From: Desulfonatronum sp.
GTDB lineage: Bacteria > Desulfobacterota > Desulfovibrionia > Desulfovibrionales > Desulfonatronaceae
DNA length: 7,012 nucleotides
Direction of reading: 5' to 3'
NCBI GenBank assembly: GCA_007127655.1
Contig: SKYX01000064.1
Location: 1-7,012, forward strand
Made by a program: the position numbers and the translations under genes. The notes under the pieces were generated by a model. That model was not told where the DNA came from and did no database searches. It saw nothing but the letters and a program-made list of their open reading frames with translations. Below are positions 1 to 5,465 of this stretch, piece by piece. Position 1 is the first letter of the stretch. Every line of letters begins with the position of its first letter.

Positions 1-7
1 AAACATG

Positions 8-92
8 TTCTCGCGCAGAGGCGCAGGGACACGCAGAGGAAACAAAGAGTTTTCCCCATGCACTCTGCGATCTTTGCGAACTCTGCGAGAGG
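8..92. repeat. Imperfect inverted repeat of CGCAGAG-type words
   Basis: The left half holds TCTCGCGCAGAG (9-20) and CGCAGAG (32-38). The right half holds CTCTGCG (63-69) and CTCTGCGAGA (81-90), so both pairs face each other. Between them GGAAAC (38-43) can pair with GTTTTCC (49-55) with one bulged base, so the whole stretch could fold into one long interrupted hairpin. From general knowledge, words like CGCAGAGGCGCAGAGA and their complements form dispersed intergenic repeats in many bacterial genomes; this looks like a degenerate copy. An open frame crosses it, but its protein is repeat-derived and unconvincing. Confidence 0.6.
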
Positions 93-163
93 CAAAAGAT
101 GAAATGAAATCCTGCCAAATTCTCTTGTTTTTCATGACAGGGTCTCAGGAATTAGTCACTAAC

Positions 164-206
164 GCCTTCGTTTCCTTAATGAAAGGAAACGGAGGCTTTG
201 TTGTTT
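164..206 (+). terminator. Rho-independent terminator of an upstream gene
   Basis: A 14-bp stem pairs GCCTTCGTTTCCTT (164-177) with AAGGAAACGGAGGC (183-196). It has one G-T wobble and a 5-base loop (AATGA). It is followed by the T-rich run TTTGTTGTTT (197-206). The T-run lies on the right side only, so it should stop + strand transcripts. No gene ending just upstream lies within the window, so the gene it serves must lie to the left, beyond the inverted repeat at 8-92. Confidence 0.7.
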
Positions 207-240
207 CGTGTGTGGTGCGAGGATTACAGGTAGACCAGGA

Positions 241-336
241 CCCTTCCGGCCAGGGCCAGGAAGAGGTTGGCCATTGCAAACCCGCTTCGCGAGTGGGTCT
301 CCCAACCGTGCATTGATATTGACGAATCAACGTCAT
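241..336 (+). other. Hairpin-rich stretch upstream of cobD-cobQ
   Basis: Three possible hairpins follow one another. CTTCC (243-247) can pair with GGAAG (259-263) around GGCC words. GGTTGG (265-270) can pair with CCAACC (302-307), enclosing an inner hairpin ACCCGCTT/GAGTGGGT at about 279-297. TGACG (320-324) can pair with CGTCA (331-335). I looked for cobalamin-riboswitch landmarks, because the gene downstream makes cobalamin, and did not recognise them. If the promoter at 319-348 is the real one, most of this stretch is not transcribed with cobD-cobQ. No function is assigned. Confidence 0.3.
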
Positions 337-348
337 CAGGCCCATACT
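319..348 (+). promoter_or_regulatory. Candidate sigma-70 promoter for cobD-cobQ
   Basis: TTGACG (319-324, five of six matches to the -35 consensus) is separated by 18 bases from CATACT (343-348, four of six matches to the -10 consensus). Transcription from it would begin near base 355, which is the A of the cobD ATG, giving a leaderless mRNA. This would explain why the gene lacks a spaced Shine-Dalgarno sequence. The -10 match is weak, and the assignment is inferred from sequence only. Confidence 0.3.
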
Positions 349-354
349 TGAAGG

Positions 355-3087
355 ATGGACACGCGAACCCATGGCGGAAACATTTGGCAACTGGCCCGGA
401 ATTTGGGGTGCGAACCACGGGAGATTCTGGATTTTTCGGCCAGCATCAACCCTTTCGGGCCGCCCTCCTGGCTCGAGGAAACGATCCGGGACGCGGTTTC
501 AGGCCTGCGGCACTATCCCGATCCGGACTGCGCCGAACTGCTTCAGGCCGCTTCCCGGCATTACGGCATTTGCGTAAACGAACTGGTGGCGGACAACGGC
601 ACGGCAGAGATTCTGCACCGCCTGCCGCCCCTGTTGACCGAAGATTTCAGGCCGAGACGAGCCGTCATCCCCGGGCCGGCCTACGCCGACTACGCCGCGA
701 CGTGCGCGGCCCACGGGCTGGAGGTAGAGCATCTCCCCCTGGAGCCGCGTGATGATTTCGCGCTGGATTGGGACCGGCTTGACGACAGGCTCCGTGAGGA
801 TTCGCGTTCTCCGGCCCTGATCTTTCTTGGCCAGCCGAACAATCCCACTGGGCGGACTTTTTCCCCCGACCGTCTGCGGGCCTTGGCCGCGGAGCATCCC
901 AGGTGCTGGTTCATCGTGGACGAGGCTTTCGCGGACTTTGTGTCCGGTCTGGATCGGTTGCTGCACAAGCGTCCGCCCAATGTGGTCGTTCTGCTGTCCC
1001 TGACAAAATTCTACGCCCTGCCCGGATTGCGTATCGGCCTGGCGGCAATGGATCCCGCCCTGGCAACGCGCTACCGCAAGCGCTCCCCGGACTGGTCCGT
1101 GAACAGCCTGGCCCAGGTTGTGGGGACGCGGTGCCTTCAGGACGCCGCGTTCCAGCGAGACGGACGGGGGCGCGCGGCCAGGGAACGGGACCGGTTCACC
1201 GCGGCCCTGGCCGGGTTGACGGGACTGATGGTTTCCCCTTCGGAGGCCAATTTCCTGCTGTGTCGCGGAATCGGCCCGCAATTCGAGGCCGGATGGCTGG
1301 CCGGGAAGTTGCTGGAGCAACGGATCGCCATCCGGGTTTGCGCGAACTTTCCGGGTTTGGATCGCTCGTATTTTCGGCTGGCCGTGCGCCAACCCGAGGA
1401 GAACGATCGCCTCCTGACGGCATTGACCGAACTCCTGGAGCCCGCGAACCGGACCAACTTCCCGGGCCAGTCCCAGGGCCAGTCCCGGGGCCAGTCCCTG
1501 GGCCAGTCCCGCACACGGTCCCGCAAGCGGTTCACTCCGGCCCTGATGTTCCAGGGGACCTGTTCCAATGCCGGAAAAAGCCTGTTCACCGCGGCCCTGT
1601 GCCGGATTTTACGCCAGGACGGGTTTTCACCTGCGCCGTTCAAGGCCCAGAACATGGCCCTGAATTCCGGGGTCACTCCGGACGGCGGGGAGATCGGTCG
1701 GGCCCAGATCCTGCAAGCCCAGGCCTGCGGCCTGGAGCCGGACCGGCGGATGAACCCGATTTTGCTCAAGCCCAACTCCGAAACCGGCTCCCAGGTCATC
1801 GTCCTGGGCAAACCACGGGGCAACATGACCGTGGGGGCCTACATCCGGGCCAAGGAAGAGCTGCGAGGCCTAGTTCACCAGGCCTACGACAGCCTGGGCG
1901 CAGAGCACGACGTGATGGTCCTGGAGGGGGCCGGCAGTCCGGCGGAGATCAACCTCAAACACCACGACCTGGTGAACATGGCCATGGCCCGCCATGCCCG
2001 GGCCGCGGTCTATCTGGTGGGCGACATCGACCGAGGCGGGGTCTTCGCGGCCCTGAGCGGAACCATGGACATGCTGGAAGAGTGGGAGCGGGATTTGGTC
2101 CGCGGGCTGGTGATCAACAAGTTCCGCGGCCAACGCTCCCTGCTGGACCCGGCCCTGGACTGGGTCGCCCGGCGCACGGCCCGGCCCGTGCTGGGGGTGG
2201 TTCCTCATCTGGCGGACCTGGGGCTGCCTGAGGAAGACTCCGTGAACTTCAAGCAGGGGTCGCTGTTTCGCCCGGACCGGACCCGCGGGGCAGGCGGCCC
2301 GGCCCAGGGTCTGGCCCAGGGTCTGGCCCAGGGTCTGGACCAGGGTGTGGCCCTGGACGTGGCCTGTCTGGACCTGCCGCACATCTCCAATTTTACGGAC
2401 CTGGACCCCCTGGCCGCGGAACCGGGCGTGATCGTGCGCCTGGTCCGCCATGCTGGGGAACTGGGCGCGCCGGACCTGCTGATCTTGCCCGGAAGCAAGA
2501 ACGTGATGGCGGACATGACCTTTGTCCGTGAGCGGGGCCTGGCCAAGGCCGTGATCAGGCTGGCCGAGAGCGGCAGGGCGCATGTCCTGGGGATTTGCGG
2601 CGGATACCAGATGCTCGGCTCGCGGATCGAGGACCCCCACGGCCTGGAGTCCGCGACCCGGGCGTCCATTCCCGGACTGGGTCTGCTTCCGTTGACCACC
2701 CGTCTGGAACCGGACAAGACGTTGCGACGGACCGTGGCCGAACATCCCGCCTCCGGGCTGGAGGTTACTGGGTATGAGATTCATCATGGCCAGTCCGTTC
2801 CGGAATCCGGAGGGGACGATCTGACAGTCGCCCTGAAGACGTCCGATGGTCGGGTCATCGGCCTGGGGCTTCGCAACAAGCCCGTCTGGGGCTCGTATCT
2901 GCACGGGATCTTCGACGACGCGCCGTTTCGACTCTGGCTGTTGAACACGATCCTGGCCGCCAAGGGCGAAGCGCCGCTGACCGTCGTCGGAGTCTGGGAC
3001 ACGGAAGCCGCCCTGGACCGCCTGGCGGACCATGTGCGTCGGCACCTGGACATTTCAAAAATTTACCAAACCCTGGGGGTGCATTGA
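355..3087 (+). CDS. cobD-cobQ: Fused threonine-phosphate decarboxylase / cobyric acid synthase (CobD-CobQ)
   Basis: A 910-residue bifunctional cobalamin enzyme. Residues 1 to about 362 are a PLP enzyme of the CobD/histidinol-phosphate aminotransferase fold. They contain HGGNIW near the N-terminus, NNPTG (162-166), VDEAF (D189, E190) and the Schiff-base lysine K218 in SLTKFY. CobD decarboxylates threonine phosphate to aminopropanol phosphate. Residues about 393-910 are CobQ/CbiP, the ATP- and glutamine-dependent amidase that makes cobyric acid: GTCSNAGKS (401-409), KAQNMALNS (430-438), DIDRGG (557-562), INKFRG (587-592), LPGSKN (711-716), glutamine-amidotransferase cysteine C748 in GICGGYQ and H850 in SYLHG. 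Both halves have normal family length and intact key residues. A basic GQSx-repeat linker (about 366-392) joins them, and a second Q/G repeat lies at 650-665. An in-frame TGA at 349 fixes the start to ATG 355. GAAGG directly abuts this ATG, too close to act as a normal ribosome binding site. Confidence 0.93.
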   Translation: MDTRTHGGNIWQLARNLGCEPREILDFSASINPFGPPSWLEETIRDAVSGLRHYPDPDCAELLQAASRHYGICVNELVADNGTAEILHRLPPLLTEDFRPRRAVIPGPAYADYAATCAAHGLEVEHLPLEPRDDFALDWDRLDDRLREDSRSPALIFLGQPNNPTGRTFSPDRLRALAAEHPRCWFIVDEAFADFVSGLDRLLHKRPPNVVVLLSLTKFYALPGLRIGLAAMDPALATRYRKRSPDWSVNSLAQVVGTRCLQDAAFQRDGRGRAARERDRFTAALAGLTGLMVSPSEANFLLCRGIGPQFEAGWLAGKLLEQRIAIRVCANFPGLDRSYFRLAVRQPEENDRLLTALTELLEPANRTNFPGQSQGQSRGQSLGQSRTRSRKRFTPALMFQGTCSNAGKSLFTAALCRILRQDGFSPAPFKAQNMALNSGVTPDGGEIGRAQILQAQACGLEPDRRMNPILLKPNSETGSQVIVLGKPRGNMTVGAYIRAKEELRGLVHQAYDSLGAEHDVMVLEGAGSPAEINLKHHDLVNMAMARHARAAVYLVGDIDRGGVFAALSGTMDMLEEWERDLVRGLVINKFRGQRSLLDPALDWVARRTARPVLGVVPHLADLGLPEEDSVNFKQGSLFRPDRTRGAGGPAQGLAQGLAQGLDQGVALDVACLDLPHISNFTDLDPLAAEPGVIVRLVRHAGELGAPDLLILPGSKNVMADMTFVRERGLAKAVIRLAESGRAHVLGICGGYQMLGSRIEDPHGLESATRASIPGLGLLPLTTRLEPDKTLRRTVAEHPASGLEVTGYEIHHGQSVPESGGDDLTVALKTSDGRVIGLGLRNKPVWGSYLHGIFDDAPFRLWLLNTILAAKGEAPLTVVGVWDTEAALDRLADHVRRHLDISKIYQTLGVH
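1465..1512 (+). repeat. 12-bp tandem repeat, four units, in the CobD-CobQ linker
   Basis: There are four head-to-tail units of consensus GGCCAGTCCCNG, ending in AG, GG, TG and GC. The first ten bases are identical in all four, including silent third positions, which suggests recent expansion. The unit is in frame and encodes GQSQ, GQSR, GQSL, GQSR (residues 371-386), immediately before the basic stretch TRSRKR. Gain or loss of a unit would keep the frame and change only linker length. Confidence 0.95.
2301..2348 (+). repeat. 12-bp tandem repeat, four units, inside the CobQ part
   Basis: Three perfect copies of GGCCCAGGGTCT are followed by a fourth with two mismatches (GGACCAGGGTGT). The array is in frame and encodes AQGL three times and then DQGV (residues 650-665). 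It lies between the nucleotide-binding synthetase part (ending near LPEEDSVNF) and the glutamine-amidotransferase part (beginning near ALDVACLDLPHISNF), where CobQ proteins usually have a short variable linker. Confidence 0.95.
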
Positions 3088-3088
3088 T

Positions 3089-3895
3089 ATGGAGCAGAAT
3101 CTATTACTGGCCTTCGCGCTGACCACCTTTGCCGGACTGTCCACCGGGTTCGGCAGTTTCCTGGCTTTTTTCGTTAAACGGGAGAACAAGCTCTTTCTGT
3201 CCACGGCACTGGGCTTTTCCGCGGGGGTAATGATCTATGTCTCCTTCGTGGAAATGCTTCCGGAGTCCATGGAACTGCTGGAACCGGTTTACGGCGAAAA
3301 CGGGGCGGCCTGGCTGATGACCGCGGGGTTTTTTGCCGGGATTTTCTTCATCGGGATCATCGACCGTCTGGTTCCGGAATACGAAAACCCGCACCATGTC
3401 CGCTCCACGGACGAAATCACCTCCCCGCCGGATCGCTCCAAGCAGAAGCTGCATCGGATGGGGATTTTCACAGCCCTGGCCATTGCCATCCACAATTTTC
3501 CCGAAGGCATGGTCACGTTTTTCGCCACCCTGCACGATCCGACTCTGGGCGTGGCTATTGCCGTGGCCGTGGCCCTGCACAACATCCCCGAAGGCATCGC
3601 CGTGGCCGTGCCCATCTACTATGCTACGGGCAGTCGGATGAAGGCCTTCTGGCTTTCCATGCTCTCCGGGCTGGCCGAACCGCTGGGTGCGGTGATCGGC
3701 TATCTGATCCTGCGCCCGTTTTTCTCGGACACCGTGTTCGGGATGGTCTTCGCCGGGGTGGCCGGGATCATGGTCTTCATCTCCATCGACGAGTTGTTCC
3801 CGGCGGCCAAGGAGTATGACCAGGGCCACGCTCCGGTGTACGCCCTGATCGTCGGCATGGGAGTGATGGCACTGAGTTTGCTTTTGTTGATGTGA
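3089..3895 (+). CDS. zupT: ZIP-family divalent metal transporter (ZupT-like)
   Basis: A 268-residue inner-membrane protein, close to the usual ZupT length, that would import divalent metals such as zinc. E. coli ZupT also takes up iron, cobalt and manganese. About eight hydrophobic segments are visible, near residues 5-28, 36-57, 76-95, 126-146, 153-175, 187-208, 217-235 and 250-268. The two metal-binding signatures are HNFPEG (135-140) and HNIPEG (164-169), with SGLAEPLGA (193-201) and SIDELFPAA (232-240) further on. The loop at 96-124 between segments 3 and 4 contains HH (102-103). ATG 3089 lies one base after the cobD-cobQ stop, with a weak G-rich site (GGGGG, 3075-3079) upstream, so translation is probably coupled. 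An in-frame ATG at 3032 would add 19 non-family residues inside cobQ and is not preferred. The family is certain; the metal carried is not. Confidence 0.93.
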   Translation: MEQNLLLAFALTTFAGLSTGFGSFLAFFVKRENKLFLSTALGFSAGVMIYVSFVEMLPESMELLEPVYGENGAAWLMTAGFFAGIFFIGIIDRLVPEYENPHHVRSTDEITSPPDRSKQKLHRMGIFTALAIAIHNFPEGMVTFFATLHDPTLGVAIAVAVALHNIPEGIAVAVPIYYATGSRMKAFWLSMLSGLAEPLGAVIGYLILRPFFSDTVFGMVFAGVAGIMVFISIDELFPAAKEYDQGHAPVYALIVGMGVMALSLLLLM

Positions 3896-3918
3896 TGGTG
3901 GGGCTAAACGGTGGAGGT

Positions 3919-3967
3919 GCCTCTTTTTCGCTTCTACCGAGCCCAACGCATTGCCAAAGAGGCTTTT
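3919..3967 (+). terminator. Possible weak terminator after the ZIP gene
   Basis: GCCTCTTT (3919-3926) is perfectly complementary to AAAGAGGC (3956-3963), and TTTT (3964-3967) follows. The loop is long (29 bases) and the T-run short, so this is a poor terminator at best. Its right arm also overlaps the candidate -35 element at 3951-3956. Confidence 0.25.
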
Positions 3968-3978
3968 CGCCTTACAGT
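3951..3978 (+). promoter_or_regulatory. Candidate promoter for the small zinc-ribbon gene
   Basis: TTGCCA (3951-3956) and TACAGT (3973-3978) with a 16-base spacer resemble sigma-70 elements with five and four of six matches. The predicted transcript start near 3985 would leave about 94 bases of leader, including the hairpin at 4031-4059. This is inference from motif matches only. Confidence 0.25.
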
Positions 3979-4030
3979 AGACTTTACATCTCCGTACGAA
4001 CGGGGCATGGTACCGTCAACCTCATCGAAA

Positions 4031-4059
4031 AGTCGGGTCAACATTGACGATCCCCGACT
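4031..4059 (+). promoter_or_regulatory. Hairpin just upstream of the zinc-ribbon gene
   Basis: AGTCGGG (4031-4037) and CCCGACT (4053-4059) form a perfect 7-bp stem around a 15-base loop, which itself contains the short inverted repeat TCAACATTGA. No T-run follows, so it is not a terminator. It ends 8 bases before the ribosome binding site AAGGAG (4068-4073). It could be an operator or a leader structure; nothing identifies the factor. Confidence 0.3.
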
Positions 4060-4078
4060 CAAGCCATAAGGAGAGGGC

Positions 4079-4408
4079 ATGGAAAAAAACAGATGCAACC
4101 GAGACGTAAGCTGTAAGAGCAACCCCCCTGTTGCCGGCTTGAATCGTCAGCATTCCCCGAAAAAAGGCTTTGATCCGGAATTGATGTTCGTGGAATGTCA
4201 TCAATGCGGACGCCCACTGATCTGGAACCAGGGCGAAGCCAGTCAGATTATTGAACAGTCCGGAATCGATACCAAAAAACTGGACGCCCAGTGTCTGATT
4301 CTGGCCGAAGGGTGCCCGCAGTGCGCTCCCGGCGAAGGTGGCTACATGGTGCGCGTGGTCCGGCTCCGGGAAGACGGGTATCGCGACGTCAAGGAGCAGG
4401 GCCATTAG
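4079..4408 (+). CDS. Small four-cysteine zinc-ribbon-like protein, function unknown
   Basis: A 109-residue soluble protein with no signal peptide or membrane segment. Its core is CHQCG (C40, C43) and, 35 residues later, CPQC (C79, C82), an arrangement typical of a zinc ribbon; C72 lies nearby. C6 and C12 in the polar N-terminal tail are not part of this pattern. The stretch between the cysteine pairs (residues 44-78) is mixed polar and hydrophobic and could fold as a small helix. The start is well supported by AAGGAG at 4068-4073, five bases before the ATG. The gene is a single transcription unit: it is separated from the ZIP gene by 183 bases and closed by a strong terminator at 4460. I do not recognise the family, so DNA, RNA or protein binding and a metal-related role all remain open. 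Confidence 0.8.
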   Translation: MEKNRCNRDVSCKSNPPVAGLNRQHSPKKGFDPELMFVECHQCGRPLIWNQGEASQIIEQSGIDTKKLDAQCLILAEGCPQCAPGEGGYMVRVVRLREDGYRDVKEQGH

Positions 4409-4459
4409 CAGGCCGGTCACGGAACATTTTTTCGCCAACACCTTCCTTCCTCCCAGCCG

Positions 4460-4496
4460 CACGGGGCGAACCAACGTTCGCCCCGTGTATTTTTTT
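4460..4496 (+). terminator. Strong rho-independent terminator before lipA
   Basis: A perfect 12-bp stem, CACGGGGCGAAC (4460-4471) with GTTCGCCCCGTG (4476-4487), has a CAAC loop and is followed by TATTTTTTT (4488-4496). It should end the zinc-ribbon transcript. The T-run ends only 4 bases before the lipA ATG, so any transcript reading through would carry this hairpin right at the lipA start. Confidence 0.88.
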
Positions 4497-4500
4497 CACG

Positions 4501-5424
4501 ATGCACACCACTCCCTATTCAACCGTCGCAACGCCGACCGCCCAGCGCAAGCCGCCATGGCTGCGTCGGCCGTTGCCCCGGGACCGGCGTTTTTCCCAAT
4601 TGAGCGAGGATCTCCGTGGCCTTGGCCTGGCCACGGTCTGCCGGAGCGCCCGGTGCCCGAACATCGGGGAATGCTTTTCCAGCGGAACGGCCACGTTCTT
4701 GATCCTGGGCGACGTTTGCACCCGGTCCTGCGCGTTCTGCAACATCACCTCCGGCCAGCCCGGCCCGGTGGCTGGGGACGAGCCGCTCCGGGTCAGCCGG
4801 GCCGTGGCCCGGATGGGTCTGCGTTACGCGGTGATCACTTCCGTGACCCGTGACGACCTGCCTGATGGCGGAGCCGATCACTTCGCGCGGGTGGTCCGGC
4901 AACTCAAGGCCGATATTCCCGGACTGGTCGTAGAAGTGCTGATCCCGGATTTTCAGGGCAGCCGGGCTGCGTTGGAAACCGTGCTGGAATCCGGGGTGGA
5001 CGTGCTCAACCACAACCTGGAAACCGTGCCGGATTTGTACCCCCGGGTACGTCCCCAGGCCGGGTACGCCCGCAGCCTGGAACTCTTGGCCCGGGTTCGG
5101 GATTGGGCTAAGGAGCGCAGACAGGCCGTGCGCACAAAGAGCGGCCTGATGCTTGGGCTGGGCGAGACCCGTGAGCAACTGCGCCGGGTTTTCCGCGATC
5201 TGGCCGCCTCGGGATGCGCCATCCTGACCATGGGCCAGTACCTGGCTCCGTCCGCGGCCCATCATCCGGTGATCCGCTATCCGTCTCCCGAAGAGTTCAC
5301 CGTGTTGGGCGATCTGGCCAGGGCCGAGGGCATCGGCACGGTCTTTTCCGCTCCATTGGTGCGCAGCAGCTACCACGCATCAGAGGTCGCCGACGCGACA
5401 TGCGCTTCAATGGCCACATCGTAA
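4501..5424 (+). CDS. lipA: Lipoyl synthase (radical SAM, LipA)
   Basis: A 307-residue cytoplasmic enzyme, close to the size of known LipA proteins. It inserts two sulfurs into protein-bound octanoyl groups to make the lipoyl cofactor of 2-oxoacid dehydrogenases and the glycine cleavage H protein. Both iron-sulfur sites are complete: the auxiliary cluster motif C47-x4-C52-x5-C58 in CRSARCPNIGEC, and the radical SAM motif C73-x3-C77-x2-C80 in CTRSCAFC. Also present are VTRDDLPDGGA, NHNLETVP, the KSGLMLGLGE stretch, and near the C-terminus RSSYH (288-292), whose serine ligates the auxiliary cluster in characterised LipA. ATG 4501 is chosen because it precedes the family-typical KPPWLRRPLP segment. 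The longer frame back to 4291 runs through the terminator and the zinc-ribbon gene. No Shine-Dalgarno sequence precedes 4501. No lipB or lplA gene lies in the window. Confidence 0.93.
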   Translation: MHTTPYSTVATPTAQRKPPWLRRPLPRDRRFSQLSEDLRGLGLATVCRSARCPNIGECFSSGTATFLILGDVCTRSCAFCNITSGQPGPVAGDEPLRVSRAVARMGLRYAVITSVTRDDLPDGGADHFARVVRQLKADIPGLVVEVLIPDFQGSRAALETVLESGVDVLNHNLETVPDLYPRVRPQAGYARSLELLARVRDWAKERRQAVRTKSGLMLGLGETREQLRRVFRDLAASGCAILTMGQYLAPSAAHHPVIRYPSPEEFTVLGDLARAEGIGTVFSAPLVRSSYHASEVADATCASMATS

Positions 5425-5465
5425 CCCCCAGCTTCAACCTCAGCCTGAATCCGGAACGCCGCGCC

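Noticed and set aside
224..274. - strand 16-residue hydrophobic peptide MANLFLALAGRVLVYL
   Set aside because: It resembles a short membrane peptide or small toxin, but it has no clear ribosome binding site, promoter or antisense RNA, and such a short frame can arise by chance.
5..316. + strand open frame (103 codons) across the 5' repeat and terminator
   Set aside because: It runs through the inverted repeat and the terminator, has no ribosome binding site, and has low-complexity, repeat-derived sequence.
308..319. GTGCATTGATAT occurring at 308-319 and again at 3079-3090, each upstream of or at a gene start
   Set aside because: One shared 12-mer is expected by chance in a window of this length, and the second copy is constrained by coding sequence and the stop/start junction.
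200..354. Cobalamin riboswitch ahead of the cobalamin gene
   Set aside because: I looked for the B12-box and neighbouring conserved blocks and could not find them on the + strand.
903..2231. Long + strand open frame (442 codons) with GPVPGPVP repeats inside cobD-cobQ
   Set aside because: It is an alternative frame of the GC-rich fused gene. The Pro/Gly repeats are simply the 12-bp array read in another frame, and the sequence looks like no family.
1870..3045. Long - strand open frame (391 codons) opposite cobQ
   Set aside because: It is an antisense shadow of a gene with fully conserved motifs on the + strand, has no family resemblance, and has no promoter or ribosome binding site that I can see.
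4291..4500. N-terminal extension of lipA in the same frame
   Set aside because: It would overlap the zinc-ribbon gene and pass through a strong terminator, and it adds basic, non-family sequence before the typical LipA N-terminus.
4519..5376. - strand open frame (285 codons) opposite lipA, with similar ones opposite the ZIP gene and aguB
   Set aside because: High-GC antisense shadows; the + strand frames carry the recognisable enzymes.
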